A stretch of 64,000 nucleotides of DNA from Circinella umbellata (Eukaryota; Mucoromycota; Mucoromycetes; Mucorales; Lichtheimiaceae), in assembly GCA_025093555.1 (NCBI GenBank), contig JAIWNF010000011.1, positions 620,001 to 684,000 of the forward strand, given 5' to 3'. Position 1 is the stretch's first letter. Every line of letters begins with the position of its first letter. This document shows, in pieces, positions 1 through 12,742 of this stretch. Both the position numbers and the translations under genes were made by a program. Below the pieces are notes generated by a model. That model searched no databases and was not told where the DNA came from. It saw only the letters and a list, made by a program, of their open reading frames with translations.

Positions 1-538
1 GGACCACTACCAAACAATTTTGACCCCCTCATCCTCTTAAGAAAGAAGGAAAGTCCCATTCAAATTGTAGATTCGCTCTAGTATTTGCTACAATATTGTT
101 AATAGTGTAAACCGTATTCTGGTAATACGTATATATATCGTTGCATAGATAGTTATGGCAGTATCTATTTATTAGTTCTCATTATTGTATTGTTGAGACC
201 AACCTCCTCTCTTTAGTATGCTTTCCAATTTTGACGCCCCACCACTTCCCACTTACCGGGATTCAAAAGGAAAAGCATTCGAGAATAAATCCATCGAATG
301 GGTAACAAGGTCACACTTCTCCTATTGAGATCGTGTAATCATCCGCAAATATCGGATACGAATGTAAATATAAGCTTTTTTCCCCCGAACCATCATCATA
401 GCTGCATAACAATACATCCCAATATAGTAAATTCATCTTATTACAAACAATTGATTTTCAAAAGTTGGTAAACCTGTTTATTAAAAGAAGATTCTCGCAT
501 TTTTTTGTAATACATATCCAGTGTAAAATATAATTTAC
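1..538. repeat. Left arm of inverted repeat, unit 1
   Basis: The first about 538 bases are a near-perfect reverse complement of about 1484-2021: position 1 (ggaccactac) pairs with position 2021 (gtagtggtcc). The arm presumably continues left of the window, because the matching arms of unit 2 continue beyond this point. It holds no convincing gene. The same sequence recurs at 12273-12742 (forward) and 13690-14230 (reverse). Position 1 is therefore not an element end; it is only where the window begins. Confidence 0.9.
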
Positions 539-1483
539 AGTCAAGTTTTTATAAGCTGGAAAATAAAAGAGCGGTGTGACATTTTGAACGGATAGTGTAC
601 ATTATCATAAATAATAGGCTCAGTTAAAAATAGGTTTATGTTAATTGTAATTCAAAGCATTCAATGTTGTGTTGAATATCTCTTGGTTTACTAATGCACG
701 ATACGTAGTATGAGATCAAATTGGATAAAGTTTACAATAAAACCTTCAGAATTTTGTGTTCTATAGTGTTTATTTTCTATATACGTATTGCCGAATTAGC
801 AGGTAAGTATAATCAAACTATATTGTAGCTGTGCATTTTGTATTTTAACTGTGGATAAATAGCTAAGTAGTATTATATTATAATAGGATTTATAAAACAA
901 ATACACAGATGTAAAAGTATAATTCATTACGAGGAAGATGTATGAAAACAGTAACGAAAAAGGTAGTGTTACTGTTGTTGCTATAGGTATTACGTATTAT
1001 CCAAATGAAAAAGTCATGAATGCCAATGTTGATTGCTAACGGCTTCGTTTTTACGCCCTTGTTATCCTATGTCATCAGTCACAGTAGAACCGCGCAATAA
1101 TCAGGTTTTTAATATGGTATTTAACTCTGTCTGCTTCTTTTCAACTTCACGTTTTCGTCTTTTGTTTTATACTTGTCTAATTGTTATATGAGAACAGTGC
1201 TATTTTTTTATCGTTTACTATGTATATGCTACCTATAACGTTACATCTAAAAAAAGGTGTTCTCGTACAGTAATCTTCATATTATCTTTGCCCGGAAAAA
1301 AGAATAAAGTTATGTACGTATCGCAAATTAAATCGCTATGATAGTATTTATCGCAATACTCGTACATATTATACGTATATTATATACAATAAATACAATA
1401 AAGCTTTCCTTTCCTCATTCATGGTGGAGTACGAATGACGTTTTTTTCGTAGTTGCACATGTTGTGATTTGCAAATAGGGGAT
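539..1483. repeat. Non-coding spacer of inverted repeat unit 1
   Basis: This spacer of about 945 bases between the two arms is AT-rich and has no open reading frame of note on either strand. It is nevertheless almost identical to the reverse complement of 12743-13689, the spacer of the second unit, so it belongs to the repeated unit and is not random filler. Function is unknown; a shared promoter or replication/recombination site between outward-facing genes is an inference only. Confidence 0.75.
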
Positions 1484-2903
1484 GTACATTATATTTTACC
1501 TTGGATATGTATTACAAAAAAATGCGAGAATCTTTTCAAATAAACAGGTTTACCAACTTCTGAAAATTAATTGTATGTAATAAGATGAATTTACTATATT
1601 GGGATGTATTGTTATGCAGCTATGATGATGGTTCGGGGGAAAAAAGCTTATATTTACATTCGTATCCGATATTTGCGGATGATTACACGATCTCAATAGG
1701 AGAAGTGTGACCTTGTTACCCATTCGATGGATTTATTCTCGAATGCTTTTCCTTTTGAATCCCGGTAAGTGGGAAGTGGTGGGGCGTCAAAATTGGAAAG
1801 CATACTAAAGAGAGGAGGTTGGTCTCAACAATACAATAATGAGAACTAATAAATAGATACTGCCATAACTATCTATGCAACGATATATATACGTATTACC
1901 AGAATACGGTTTACACTATTAACAATATTGTAGCAAATACTAGAGCGAATCTACAATTTGAATGGGACTTTCCTTCTTTCTTAAGAGGATGAGGGGGTCA
2001 AAATTGTTTGGTAGTGGTCCTCTCTCATTAAAAACCCAACATATGCAATTTCCGTCACATGGTTCGTTCTATGGTGCATATTCAACAATGGATACCTAAA
2101 AAGGTGACTATTGCTGCGCATGCTCTTAAATTTTTTTTTTGTTTATTGCTGCCCAAAAAAACTGGTAGAAAGCATTCTGTGTTACTATGCCACTAAAATA
2201 TGTGTGGTTTCCTTAAATGGTTAATAGCCTGATGTTTGTTATATGATGTATGTATATCTATTTCATGCAAGAAAAAAAAACTTGAGTTTCCAGATTATCT
2301 TTTCATTTCTGCTAAACACGCGCGTTCAATACTTCAATTTGTTTTATGAAATGGATAGCTGAATTTTAACAAAACAAAGACTGTTATTCATAATACACGA
2401 ACCATACGATATATATAATGGTAACTGTGAATTGCATAATGAGTTACGTATTACCTTTATTCGTTTTTTTTTCATATACTTCTGGAAGCAAGAGATATTA
2501 CCGATAGTAATAACAAACCTTGAACCGTGCACCACTTTTAAAAATTATCTATCACAGCTATAGTAGAATCTTTTATTAATACTAAATAAAACACATTTAA
2601 GCCATTACTATGCATTATTTTTGAGAGTCAGTGTTTCTATATCTAAATAATAAAAAAATATAAAGTGAACTACCAGTACAAACAGTAAATTGTATATTGA
2701 TAATGAAAGAGCAGAAGTATAGATATGACGTACCTTCATTTTCTCTTCTCTCTCTCTTTTTTGTTTTTGTTTTTGTTTTTGCAGTTGTTCCCATAACAAT
2801 TTACCAAATAGCGAACAGGAGTCTAGGCTTCTATAAAAATGCTTTTGAAATCATAGTGACATCTTTACTCTTTTTTCTTTCTTTTTTTTACATACTTCTT
2901 ATT
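1484..2903. repeat. Right arm of inverted repeat unit 1, leading into the PD-(D/E)XK-like gene
   Basis: The arm pairs with 1-538 and continues rightward as the 5' flank of the gene that starts at 2904. Bases from 2022 on match the reverse complement of 11373-12272 and, as far as about 2646, the forward strand of 14231-14876. Against those two copies this one lacks 14 bases near 2180. An upstream reading frame from 2697 is open but rich in Phe and Val from homopolymer tracts and is less likely to be coding than the ATG at 2904. Confidence 0.85.
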
Positions 2904-5515
2904 ATGACTGCAAGTGAGCAAAATACATCTTCTTCTAACAACCACAGCTATTTTATTAACACTCCCGTACGCAAGTGGAGGCTTAAAGACGCCACCGAAA
3001 GTTTCGAAAGACGTTATGGGGATAACGCGCAAAGTATGCTCACATGTGTACTCGGAAAGTTGGCTGAAAGTACTTTGGTTGGGTCAAAGTCGAAACAAGC
3101 AAAAAAGATGTTAGAAGAACTGGAAGTTAGTTATCCATTATATTATTAAAGCTTTTTACATTATATTCGATAATATTTAATTCTTCATGCTTTCTCAATG
3201 TTACATTATTTATTTATTATATATAAGAAATGTGATAGAAACAACAACGATAACAACAACGATAACAACAACGATAACAACAACGATAACAACAATAACA
3301 ACATTCGTAGTAGCAGTAGTAGCAGTAGCAGGACCCAGCAGAAAGGTATGTATAGCAGACAAAGCTGTTCTAATATCAATTAAAGTAGTCTAACTTTAAA
3401 TTCTTGAAATCTTAAACAACGATCAACTCCAGAAGATTCTAAAGGCAAAAGCCCGGAAAGTCGCGGGCGGAAAAACGAAGATGAAGAAGTAAGCAGAAAT
3501 TAGTTGTCTATCAATAAAACAATAGATATATTCTTGTTTGTCTCTCATCATCATAGCAATATCTTTTTCTAACCATACGTACTTTAAACAATTTATTACC
3601 AAGTTTGAGCGTAGCAGTAGTGAAGACTACATGCCCCAAAGAAAAAAGCGCGTGTATATACATATTGATGGTGAAAGTGATGAAAGTGATAAGCTTAACC
3701 AATGCGTTGAAATGGATGATAAGGTTCGTATAAATAGTTATATTTTGGTAGATGCACATTAAATATCAGCATCATTTTAAGTATAAATAATATTGTGATA
3801 ATATGTGATCCGATTAATAATAGTAAAACATTCATTACCTTTTATATCTTATATTTCTTATAATTATTAGTGGGTGCTTGGAGAAATTAACATTTCCGAT
3901 TATCTCTTTGATTATCGACGAGAGTCCCGGGATTTGGTTGTCACCCAAATTCAAAGGGAATTAATGCCTGCCCGCATTTTGTAAGTTGTCTTGGTGTTCG
4001 TGCATTATTATGGTGTCAGATAAAATCTAGCAAAAAAATATTTACGCTAATCTAATCTTTCTTGCTGCGAACCACACAGATCCCTCAACAATATTTATCT
4101 TTTTTCTCGAAAATCTCACAATTCTTGCATCCGCGACCTTCCCAGCCATTTAATCGACCTTATCTATTCCAAAGTAATTCCATCCGACATTTGCTTTTCC
4201 AACCCACCCCTCATTAATACCTGGGTAGATCAAATAACATCCATGGTACGCTATACGACGTTATAGCGGTATATGCCCGTTCACATATCTACGTATATTT
4301 TATACAATTTGTATCTGATAAGCTACTTACTATTGTTTTTATGTCCTTTGTAGGATTTGTATGACTTGAAAAATGAAGCACGAATGACGAGAATCTTGGG
4401 GCAAATACAAATAGATGCTGCATCAGTAGAAGAGAATGTCGATATTGCTATCAAGTCCGCCAATGTTATTTCTGACTTGGTAAGATCATTTACGCGTATT
4501 GGTGCACAAACCGATATGTTCGAAGAAAAACGTGGTGTATTTGGAGAGGACACGTTTGTCCACCAAGTTGTAGCTCCCTGGCTGCGAAATGTTTTTTACG
4601 GCCCATTATTAGGAGCAAATTGGTAAATCTACATTATAAACATAGATATATTATTTACGTGCTTTTACTAAAATGCTACAATATTTTACAGGGCAAATTC
4701 GCAGCTTGCCGCCTGTGCTACCATGTCATTATCATCATCATCATCAGAATCATCAAAATCTTCGTCACGACAAGAATCATTGTCAACTGATGCGCCATCT
4801 AAAGAATCAAAACTACTCCCGGACTTTACTGTCTATACATTCATCCGTAGTATACGGTTCGATTTACTTGCTGTTGAAGTAAAACCACCTGGTAGCGGAA
4901 AAGGAGACGATGACAAAAGAAAGGTGGCAACTGAAATGCATATAATGTTGGACAAATTGGTGGATAAGAGAATAGAAAGTCCTTCCGTATGTGGCATCTC
5001 TGTTGATGGTAGGAATATATGGCAGAACATGGGTGCACGTAGTTTAATATAATATAAAGTAAATAATATTGATATATTTGCACTTTTTACACCATAGGTT
5101 TTAAATGTTCTACATACATTCTCGATTTAAAGTACGATGGTATATATAGGCTTCTAGAATTAGGTAGCTTTGAGCTACCTTCATCAGTAAATGACTTGAG
5201 TAAAGCAAAGCAATGTTTAGCTCCATTTTTATACCTAAAGGTAATTGTCACTACTATTTTTATAAGTAGGAAGGATGCCGTATAAATTATGTTTTATAAC
5301 AATTTGTTCTTTTTTCGTAGAAAATAATTGATACGACAACTGCGAATATTGAAAAATGTTTAAAAGCAAAGCGCTGTGCTTTACTGCAAGTTGATGAAAA
5401 GAATATCCCCGACAAAAAATGGAAGAGAATACTTGTTGAACAGCAAACAAAGGTTGATAAAATCACAAAAGAACAGCAACAACAACGAGCCAAAAATAAA
5501 AAAACAAAAAAATAA
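2904..5515 (+). CDS. PD-(D/E)XK nuclease-like protein of a repeated unit, intact, 10 exons
   Basis: Ten exons join in frame: 2904-3125, 3228-3345, 3433-3488, 3604-3723, 3871-3980, 4080-4245, 4354-4622, 4692-5008, 5098-5240, 5321-5515, giving 571 aa without a stop. All introns are GT-AG. Exon 2 carries an Asn/Asp repeat and a Ser run. Exon 7 is helical (EDTFVHQVVAPWLRN). Exon 8 has a Ser-rich linker followed by PDFTVY and, 18 residues after that PD, VEVKPPG, the order and spacing of the PD-(D/E)XK nuclease fold (Asp, then Glu-x-Lys). The C-terminus is basic and Gln-rich. A broken paralogue lies at about 9960-11372. Start chosen because MTASEQN is conserved in both copies. Exon joins are seen directly; nuclease activity is inferred from the motif only. 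The family name is not known to me; an origin in a mobile element is likely. Confidence 0.75.
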
Positions 5516-8500
5516 AATCAACAAGAACTGTTTACTGTCAATTTCTTACATGTATTCGAACAAATCCCCAATTCAAAATTATTTCACTACATCTTTACTA
5601 TTAATTTGTGCAGAATTATGTCTAAAAAAGCTTGTAGTTTTTATATTAAATAATCATACGTACCATCATTCTTTTATTTAATTCATGTATTTTATTACCT
5701 GTTCACCAAAATATTATTTTTATGTCATTTAATTATAGGATTGTACAATGATATCTAAAATTCACATAATATATGTAGAGAACATAAAAAGTATAAAATA
5801 GGTAGCAACTGTTTACTGTTTGTTGTTGCCTTACAAAACAGTAATTAATGATAACAATTCTAGCGCAAAAAAAAAGAACAAAAACAAAAACAAAAAGGAA
5901 GGAAAAAGCACACACTCAGTTTTTTCTAATATCCAAGATCACATCGTATTATATAGTAGTTGACTATTAAGATTATTTGGCGTGGAAAAAAACTGCAAAT
6001 GTACTATACGCACTTAATCTATAAAGGGACATTTGAAGAAAGGAAAAGTAAAGTTTATTTGATTCGATAATAGTTCCTTTTGTTCTTCGCGCACTCATAC
6101 GTACTACATCTGAGACCCACTACATATGCTTGAAACCAAATATTGTAGATTTTAATAATTGATATAATAGTATAAAGGTTTGGAACAGAAACTGCATAAT
6201 AAAATTATTGATAATAAACGAAAAATGACGTTTTTTTTCCATATCCAAATGTAGAAAGTAGTGGCATGGAAGCTGGAAGTTGATACATCCAAACTTTTGT
6301 TTTATTATTGTCATTGTACTAATGGAAGGTACATACTATAGTACAATATCATGTCTTTTTGATCCATAGAAAGCAGGTGGTAAAGTGTGTACAGTAGTAC
6401 CGAAACGTCACTAAGAGAAAAAACCCCCACTTTTCACATTTTACTATGGCAACAAGCCTATTTTTTCTTTCTCCTTCATAGCGATACATACTCGCGAACA
6501 ACTAGATTTACTCACTTGCTCACAAGATACAATAAAGAAAGAATTACCAGAAAAGACATAAGAAAGAAACCCCATTTCAAAATAATAATCCTGTTTTTGT
6601 TATGACATTTTGCTTGAAGCGTCTTTATGTATAAAAGGATATTCTGATTATTTTTCTACAGAGCTACTCTCTTTATTTTTTTTTTCGAGAGAAGCTATTA
6701 TTGCCAGGTGACATATATATATATATATATGTAATCACATTACTTTACTAATATATTACCGAGAGTCGCGGTTAATTTCATACCTGTTAAATTTCATTTT
6801 TATAGCAGCATTGAGTGCGTAAATTAGATTATTATACGGGGGTGCTGCTCTTCTGTTGGGCCTCTTGCGTGTTTTTTTATAGAGTGTTTATTTGTTACTC
6901 GTCTTTTTCGCTTTTAGCCTGTGGATATATATTGTACTAATGTCATGTTGTGCCGTAAACAAGTTGAATTGATCATTTTTAGCCTATATTGTTAATGACC
7001 AGTTTGACATAGTTCATGGATTAAGTAGTTTCTTCGCGGTCATAATAACATATTATTCAACTGTTACGTAAGACAATATTTGATTTGTTTGCTGTCATTC
7101 TGGTTTATACGTATGAGCAAAAATATATAGATGTTGTGGGGGTTGAAAAACTAGAACAGTATAGAAAATGAATCATGTCTGCAGCTCCTAAAACTGTATA
7201 TATATTTCTTATAAAAAAAAGTTATGAACATACGTATTCAGGTGAGAGAAAGAACTAGTTCCAAAAACATATTGAGAACAGACATACACATATAATTTAT
7301 TTATTTATTAATAAACATTTAGATATTCAAAAAGATATGCAGTAAGTGAATTGAAACATTCCATATATACACATTCTTCAAAAAAATCATACGTAAGGTG
7401 CATTCTGACTTTAACCGTCAAAATATGGGGTGGAATAAGAATTGACAAAAAATTGTCATAAATGCAGCTATGAACTTTTTGAGCCGTAATATATGTTAAC
7501 TTGGGTATTCTGAAGAGATGTTATGGAACAGTTTTTAGAGAAGATTATTTCCCTTTGAGATTTGTCGCTTCAAAGTTTTGTCAAAATATGGTATTTTACT
7601 AAGTAATGCCAATATTTCGAGAAAGAGATAAGCAGTGTGTAACCTAAAAAAGTGGATGGTTTATAGTTACACAAGGTTCGTACTCTAGATTATATGTAGC
7701 TCCTATCTATTTTTCTTCACTCAATAAAAAACAAATAGATATAAGAACAACAATAAAACTCAAAAAATAGTTGTTTTCAAATATTCATTGCATGTAAATG
7801 CTATCATCTATACCGAAAAAGATTCCAATCATTTCCAGGCTCTTGTTGAATAGCAATCAAGTAAAGTTATAACCCCATCCACCATTTTTAATAAAAAGAA
7901 ATAGAACCAGGTTCTGACAGAAAATATTGGGGAAAGATCAGAAATATCAAATGGTACTATGAAACCAAGCAACAGGAAAAAGGAAAAAGAGTAGGGAAAT
8001 AACTGCATATTTCTCAACATTATACACACATGCACTATCATCTCTTTTTATCCTATTTTTTATAAAATATATAATAAATTTCTATAGTATTTCACAGACT
8101 TATCTACGGCCAGCAGAATTTTGATAGTCTCATTGGTGGCAGTATGATTATCCGTCGGGTGTTTAAAATATCTCAATTTTCGAAAAATGAGGATGCACCT
8201 TAGTATCCGTTAATTTTCATGCCCTCATCTTTAAAAAATGAAAAATGCTACTATGAAATCAATAAAACCCCTCTGTATTTTTGTGCTGTAGGCTATTATT
8301 CCAATGTTATAATATGGATGCAGCCCGTGAGATTGTAATGTGTACTCGAAGTTAAATATCGCACTTGATAGAAAAATTCCCAAGTACGACTTTGATTTTA
8401 TTAAATATACAGGTATTTATGTCACATAACTTCTGCTGTTATGTCACACACATCTATAATTTGAAAAGGAATTGTAACCTAGTCATTAATTCCTCTATCC

Positions 8501-8764
8501 GTTACTCACTAATATCAATGATCAAAATAAAGGGGTCAGATGTCGGTTAGCATACAGTGCAAATATCAAAATGATCAACAGCCGCATAATAACATAAGCA
8601 ATGTCTCATCATCTTGTAATACCCATACATTCTTTGGTTGCCTTCCATATTTTTTAGCGAATTATATAATACGTACTAATATTCTGTAGTTTCAAAAGCA
8701 CTAGGAATCGATCAGCGCCTCCATCTTCAGTGCGTGAAATACCTAACATCATACATGACAACCA
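5516..8764. other. Gene-free AT-rich stretch
   Basis: About 3.2 kb after the PD-(D/E)XK-like gene with only short open frames lacking splice-compatible partners or recognisable motifs. A short (AT)n run lies near 6711-6732. I see no tRNA, rRNA or protein domain here. It separates the 3' end of unit 1 from the tandem-repeat array. Confidence 0.6.
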
Positions 8765-9720
8765 TGAGCCACACATATGTGAGCAGACGTATGGTAGACC
8801 ATGAATCATCCGAGCAAACTCTTGAATAAATGGCTACCCCAACTTGCATCACCACTCGAACAGAAGATCGATTAATCAAATAATAGAACCAAATAATAAT
8901 AATTATAATAATAGCGCAGATAATAAAATCTACTCGGGATTTATGTCAGAAAGCTCTCCAAGTTGTATGACCCCACTGAGCCGCGCATACATAGACCTGT
9001 AGAACATCCATAATTGATAAAAATAGAGTACCTACAAGCTGTATGACCCCAATGAGCCGCGCATACATGTGCGCAGACGTATCCACGCAAACTCTTGAAT
9101 AAAAAACCTCGCAACTTGTATTATCCCTCTAACAGAAGAAAACCGGATTGACCAAATATTACAAAAAATAATAGTAGCGCAGATAATAAATCTACTCGGG
9201 ATTTATGTCAGAAAGCTCTCCAAGTTGTATGACCCCACTGAGCCGCGCATACATAGACCTGTAGAACATCCATAATTGATAAAAATAGAGTACCTACAAG
9301 CTGTATGACCCCAATGAGCCGCGCATACATGTGCACAGACGTATCCACGCAAACTCTTGAATAAAAAACCTCGCAACTTGTATCATCCCTCTAACAGAAG
9401 AAAACCGGATTGACCAAATATTACAAAAAATAATAATAGCGCAGATAATAAAATCTACTCGGAATTTATATCCAAGTTGTATGACCCCACTGAGCCGCGC
9501 ATACATAGACCTGTAGAACATCCATAATTGATAAAAATAGAGTACCTACAAGCTGTATGACCCCAATGAGCCGCGCATACATGTGCACAGACGTATCCAC
9601 GCAAACTCTTGAATAAAAAACCTCGCAACTTGTATCATCCTCTAACAGAAGAAAACCGGATTGACCAAATATTACAAAAAAATAATAATAGCGCAGACGA
9701 TAAAATCTACTTAAGATTCG
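8765..9720. repeat. Tandem repeat array, about 262-bp unit
   Basis: Three near-identical units begin at 8929, 9191 and 9454 (periods 262 and 263); a fourth start at 9706 soon diverges. Each unit contains two related blocks 76 bases apart with the core tgtatgaccccamtgagccg, seen for example at 8964 and 9040. The third unit lacks about 13 bases near its start. Diverged half-units flank the array (from about 8765, and to about 9785). Short reading frames inside are by-products of the repeat. Confidence 0.9.
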
Positions 9721-9959
9721 TGTCAGAATTCTTGTTTTTCAAAATGTATGATTCCACTGAGTAGCACATAGATGTTCATAGGCTTACAATAATCAGTTAA
9801 ACAATGATCAAAAACAATGTCCATAAGTCGTACTGCGTCTGTTCCGAAGTGGCTGACCGAAAGAAAACAAAGCGGAATCACTGGCAAGGATTAAGAAAAG
9901 AGAAATATATCCGGGGTTTCAAATAGTCGGTCCAAATAAAAAAAAATGCCCAGTTATAC

Positions 9960-11372
9960 TTGGTTAGTTTAGAACATAAAATTCATGGGGTCCTTATGGA
10001 TTACGCATCTCTTCTTCATCTTTCAGATAATAAAAATTCTACAATAAGCATGAAAATAATAGTAAGTAGCATATTAGATACAAGTGTATAAAATATAAGT
10101 GGGATATGTGAACCGACATATAAAGTTATTGTGTATAGCGTACCATGACTGTTGATTGATTTACAGATTGTATAAGGGGCGCAACTCGGACAAGCAGCTA
10201 TTACTCGGAACTACTTAAATATAAGTGAGATCGAGGATGGATGAATTACGGGATTTTGGAGAAAAAGAAAGTCATTATTACGGGACCTGTGTAATTCGCA
10301 ACAAGAAAAATTATTTTTTTGCTAGACTTCATCTGACATCATACCCGAATTCAAAATACGAGCAGGAATTAATTCTCTGTGAATTTGGGTGACAACCAAA
10401 CCCCGGGACTCCCGTCGATAATCAAAGAGATGATTCTCCAAGTATCCAGTAATAATTATAAGAAATATAAGATATAAAAGGTATTGAATGTTTTACTATT
10501 ACTAATCGGATCACATATTATCACAATATTATTTATACTTAAAATGATGCTAATATTTAATGTGCATCTACGTACCAAAATATAACTATTTATACGAACC
10601 TTATCATTCATCTCAGCGCATTGGTTTAGCCTATCACTTTCATCATCTTCATCATCAATATGTACATACACGCGCTTCTTTCTTTGTGGCATATAGTCTT
10701 CACTACCGCTACGCTCAAACTTGGTAATAAATTGTTTAAAGTACGTGTGGTTAGAAAAAGTTATTGCCATGATGATGAGAGACAAGCAAGAATATATCTA
10801 TTGTTTTATTGATAGATGACTAATTTCTGCTTACCTCTTCATCTTCGTTTTTCCGCCCGCGACTTACCTTTAGAATCTTCTGGAGTTGATTGTTGTTTAA
10901 GATTTCGAGAATTTAAAGTTAGACTACTTTAATTGATATTAGAACAGCTTTGTCTGCTATACATACCTTTCTGGTGGGTCCTGCTACTGCTACTACTGCT
11001 ACTACGGATGTTGTTATTGTTTTTATCGTTGTTGTTTCTATCACATTTCTTACATATAGCAAATAAATAATGTAACATTGAGAAAACATGAATAAATAAA
11101 TATTATCGAATATAATGTAAAAAGGTTCAATAATATAATATATAACTAACTTCCAGTTCTTTCAACATCTTTTTTGCTTGTTCTGACTTTGACCTAACCA
11201 AAGTACTTTCAGACAACTTTCCGAGTACATGCGTGAGCATACTTTGAGCGTTATCACCATAACGTCTTTCGAAACTTTCAGTAGCATCTTTAAGCCTCCA
11301 CTTGCGTACGGGAGTGTTAATAAAATAACTGTGGTTGTTGGGAGAGGAGATATTTTGCTCACTTGCAGTCAT
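9960..11372 (-). pseudogene. Broken copy of the PD-(D/E)XK-like gene
   Basis: The reverse strand matches exons 1-6 and the start of exon 7 of the 2904-5515 gene. Exon 1 (from ATG at 11372) and exon 4 (around 10600-10740) are open and close in sequence. Exon 3 (around 10850-10880) has an 11-base deletion that shifts the frame into a stop. The acceptor before exon 5 has changed from AG to AC, with a further deletion after it. The exon 7 equivalent has stops, and similarity fades near 9960. The Asn/Asp repeat of exon 2 is much shorter here. The nuclease-motif exon 8 is absent, so this copy cannot make the intact protein. Confidence 0.8.
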
Positions 11373-12742
11373 AATAAGAAGTACGTAAAAAAAAAAGAAA
11401 AAAAAAGAGTAAAGATGTCACTATGATTTCAAAAGCATTTTTATAGAAGCCTAGACTCCTGTTCGCTATTTGGTAAATTGTTATGGGAACAACTGCAAAA
11501 ACAAAAACAAAAACAAAAAAGAGAGAAGAGAAGAGAAAATGAAGGTACGTCATATCTATACTTCTGCTCTTTCATTATCAATATACAATTTACTGTTTGT
11601 ACTGGCTGTTCACTTTATATTTTTTTATTATTTAGATATGGAAACACTGACTCGCAAAAATAATGCATAGTAATGGCTTAAATGTGTTTTATTTAGTATT
11701 AATAAAAGATTCTACTATAGCTGTGATAGATAATTTTTAAAAGTGGTGCACGGCTCAAGGTTTGTTATTACCATCGGTAATGTCTCTTGCTTCCAGAATT
11801 ATATGAAAAAAAAAACGAATAAAGGTAATACGTAATTCATTATGCAATTCACACTTACCATTACATATATCGTGTGGTTCGTATATTATGAATAACAGTC
11901 TTTGTTTTGTTAAAATTCAGCTATCCATTTCATAAAACAAATTGAAGTATTGAACGCGCGTGTTTAGCAGAAACAAAAAGATAATCTGGAACCTCAAGTT
12001 TTTTTTTTCCTGCATGAAATAGATATACATACATCATATATAACAAACATCAGGCTATTAACCATTTGAGGAAACCACACATATTTCAGTGGCATCGTAA
12101 CACGGAAAATACGCTGAATGCTTTCTACCAGTTTTTTTGGGCAGCAATAAACAAAAAAAAAATTTAAGAGCATGCGCAGCAATAATCACCTTTTTAGGTA
12201 TCCATTGTTGAATATGCACCATAGAACGAACCATGTGACGGAAATTGCATATGTTGGGTTTTTAATGAGAGAGGACCACTACCAAACAATTTTGACCCCC
12301 TCATCCTCTTAAGAAAGAAGGAAAGTCCCATTCAAGTTGTAGATTCGCTCTAGTATTTGCTACAATACTGTTAATAGTGTAAACCGTATTCTGGTAATAC
12401 GTATATATATCGTTGCATAGGTAGTTATGGCAGTATCTATTTATTAGTTCTCATTATTGTATTGTTGAGACCAACCTCCTCTCTTTAGTATGCTTTCCAA
12501 TTTTGACGCCCCACCACTTCCCACTTACCGGGATTCAAAAGGAAAAGCATTCGAGAATAAATCCATCGAATGGGTAACAAGGTCACACTTCTCCTATTGA
12601 GATCGTGTAATCATCCGCAAATATCGGATACGAATGTAAATATAAGCTTTTTTCCCCCGAACCATCATCATAGCTGCATAACAATACATCCCAATATAGT
12701 AAATTCATCTTATTACAAACAAAAGTTGGTAAAATATAATGT
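11373..12742. repeat. Left arm of inverted repeat unit 2
   Basis: Reverse complement of the right arm of unit 1 (about 1484-2903). From 12273 outward to the spacer it is nearly identical to unit 1. Close to the spacer it lacks about 53 bases relative to unit 1, and the missing piece is flanked in unit 1 by copies of ggtaaa, as expected for deletion between short direct repeats. The arm pairs with 13690-14876 across the spacer. It forms the 5' flank of the broken gene copy that reads leftward. Confidence 0.85.

Noticed and set aside
1..2021. Self-contained MITE-like element ending at positions 1 and 2021
   Set aside because: In unit 2 the palindrome continues beyond both equivalent points, so these are not termini; position 1 is only the window edge.
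2697..2903. Upstream in-frame extension of the PD-(D/E)XK-like gene
   Set aside because: It is poly-Phe/Val from T-rich tracts, and the copy in unit 2 diverges here in homopolymer length; MTASEQN at 2904 is conserved in both.
9294..9521. 75-aa reverse-strand frame in the tandem array
   Set aside because: It spans repeat boundaries and repeats itself internally, an artefact of the array.
8929..9705. Possible CRISPR array
   Set aside because: The repeats are 262-bp tandem units without variable spacers, and the host is eukaryotic.
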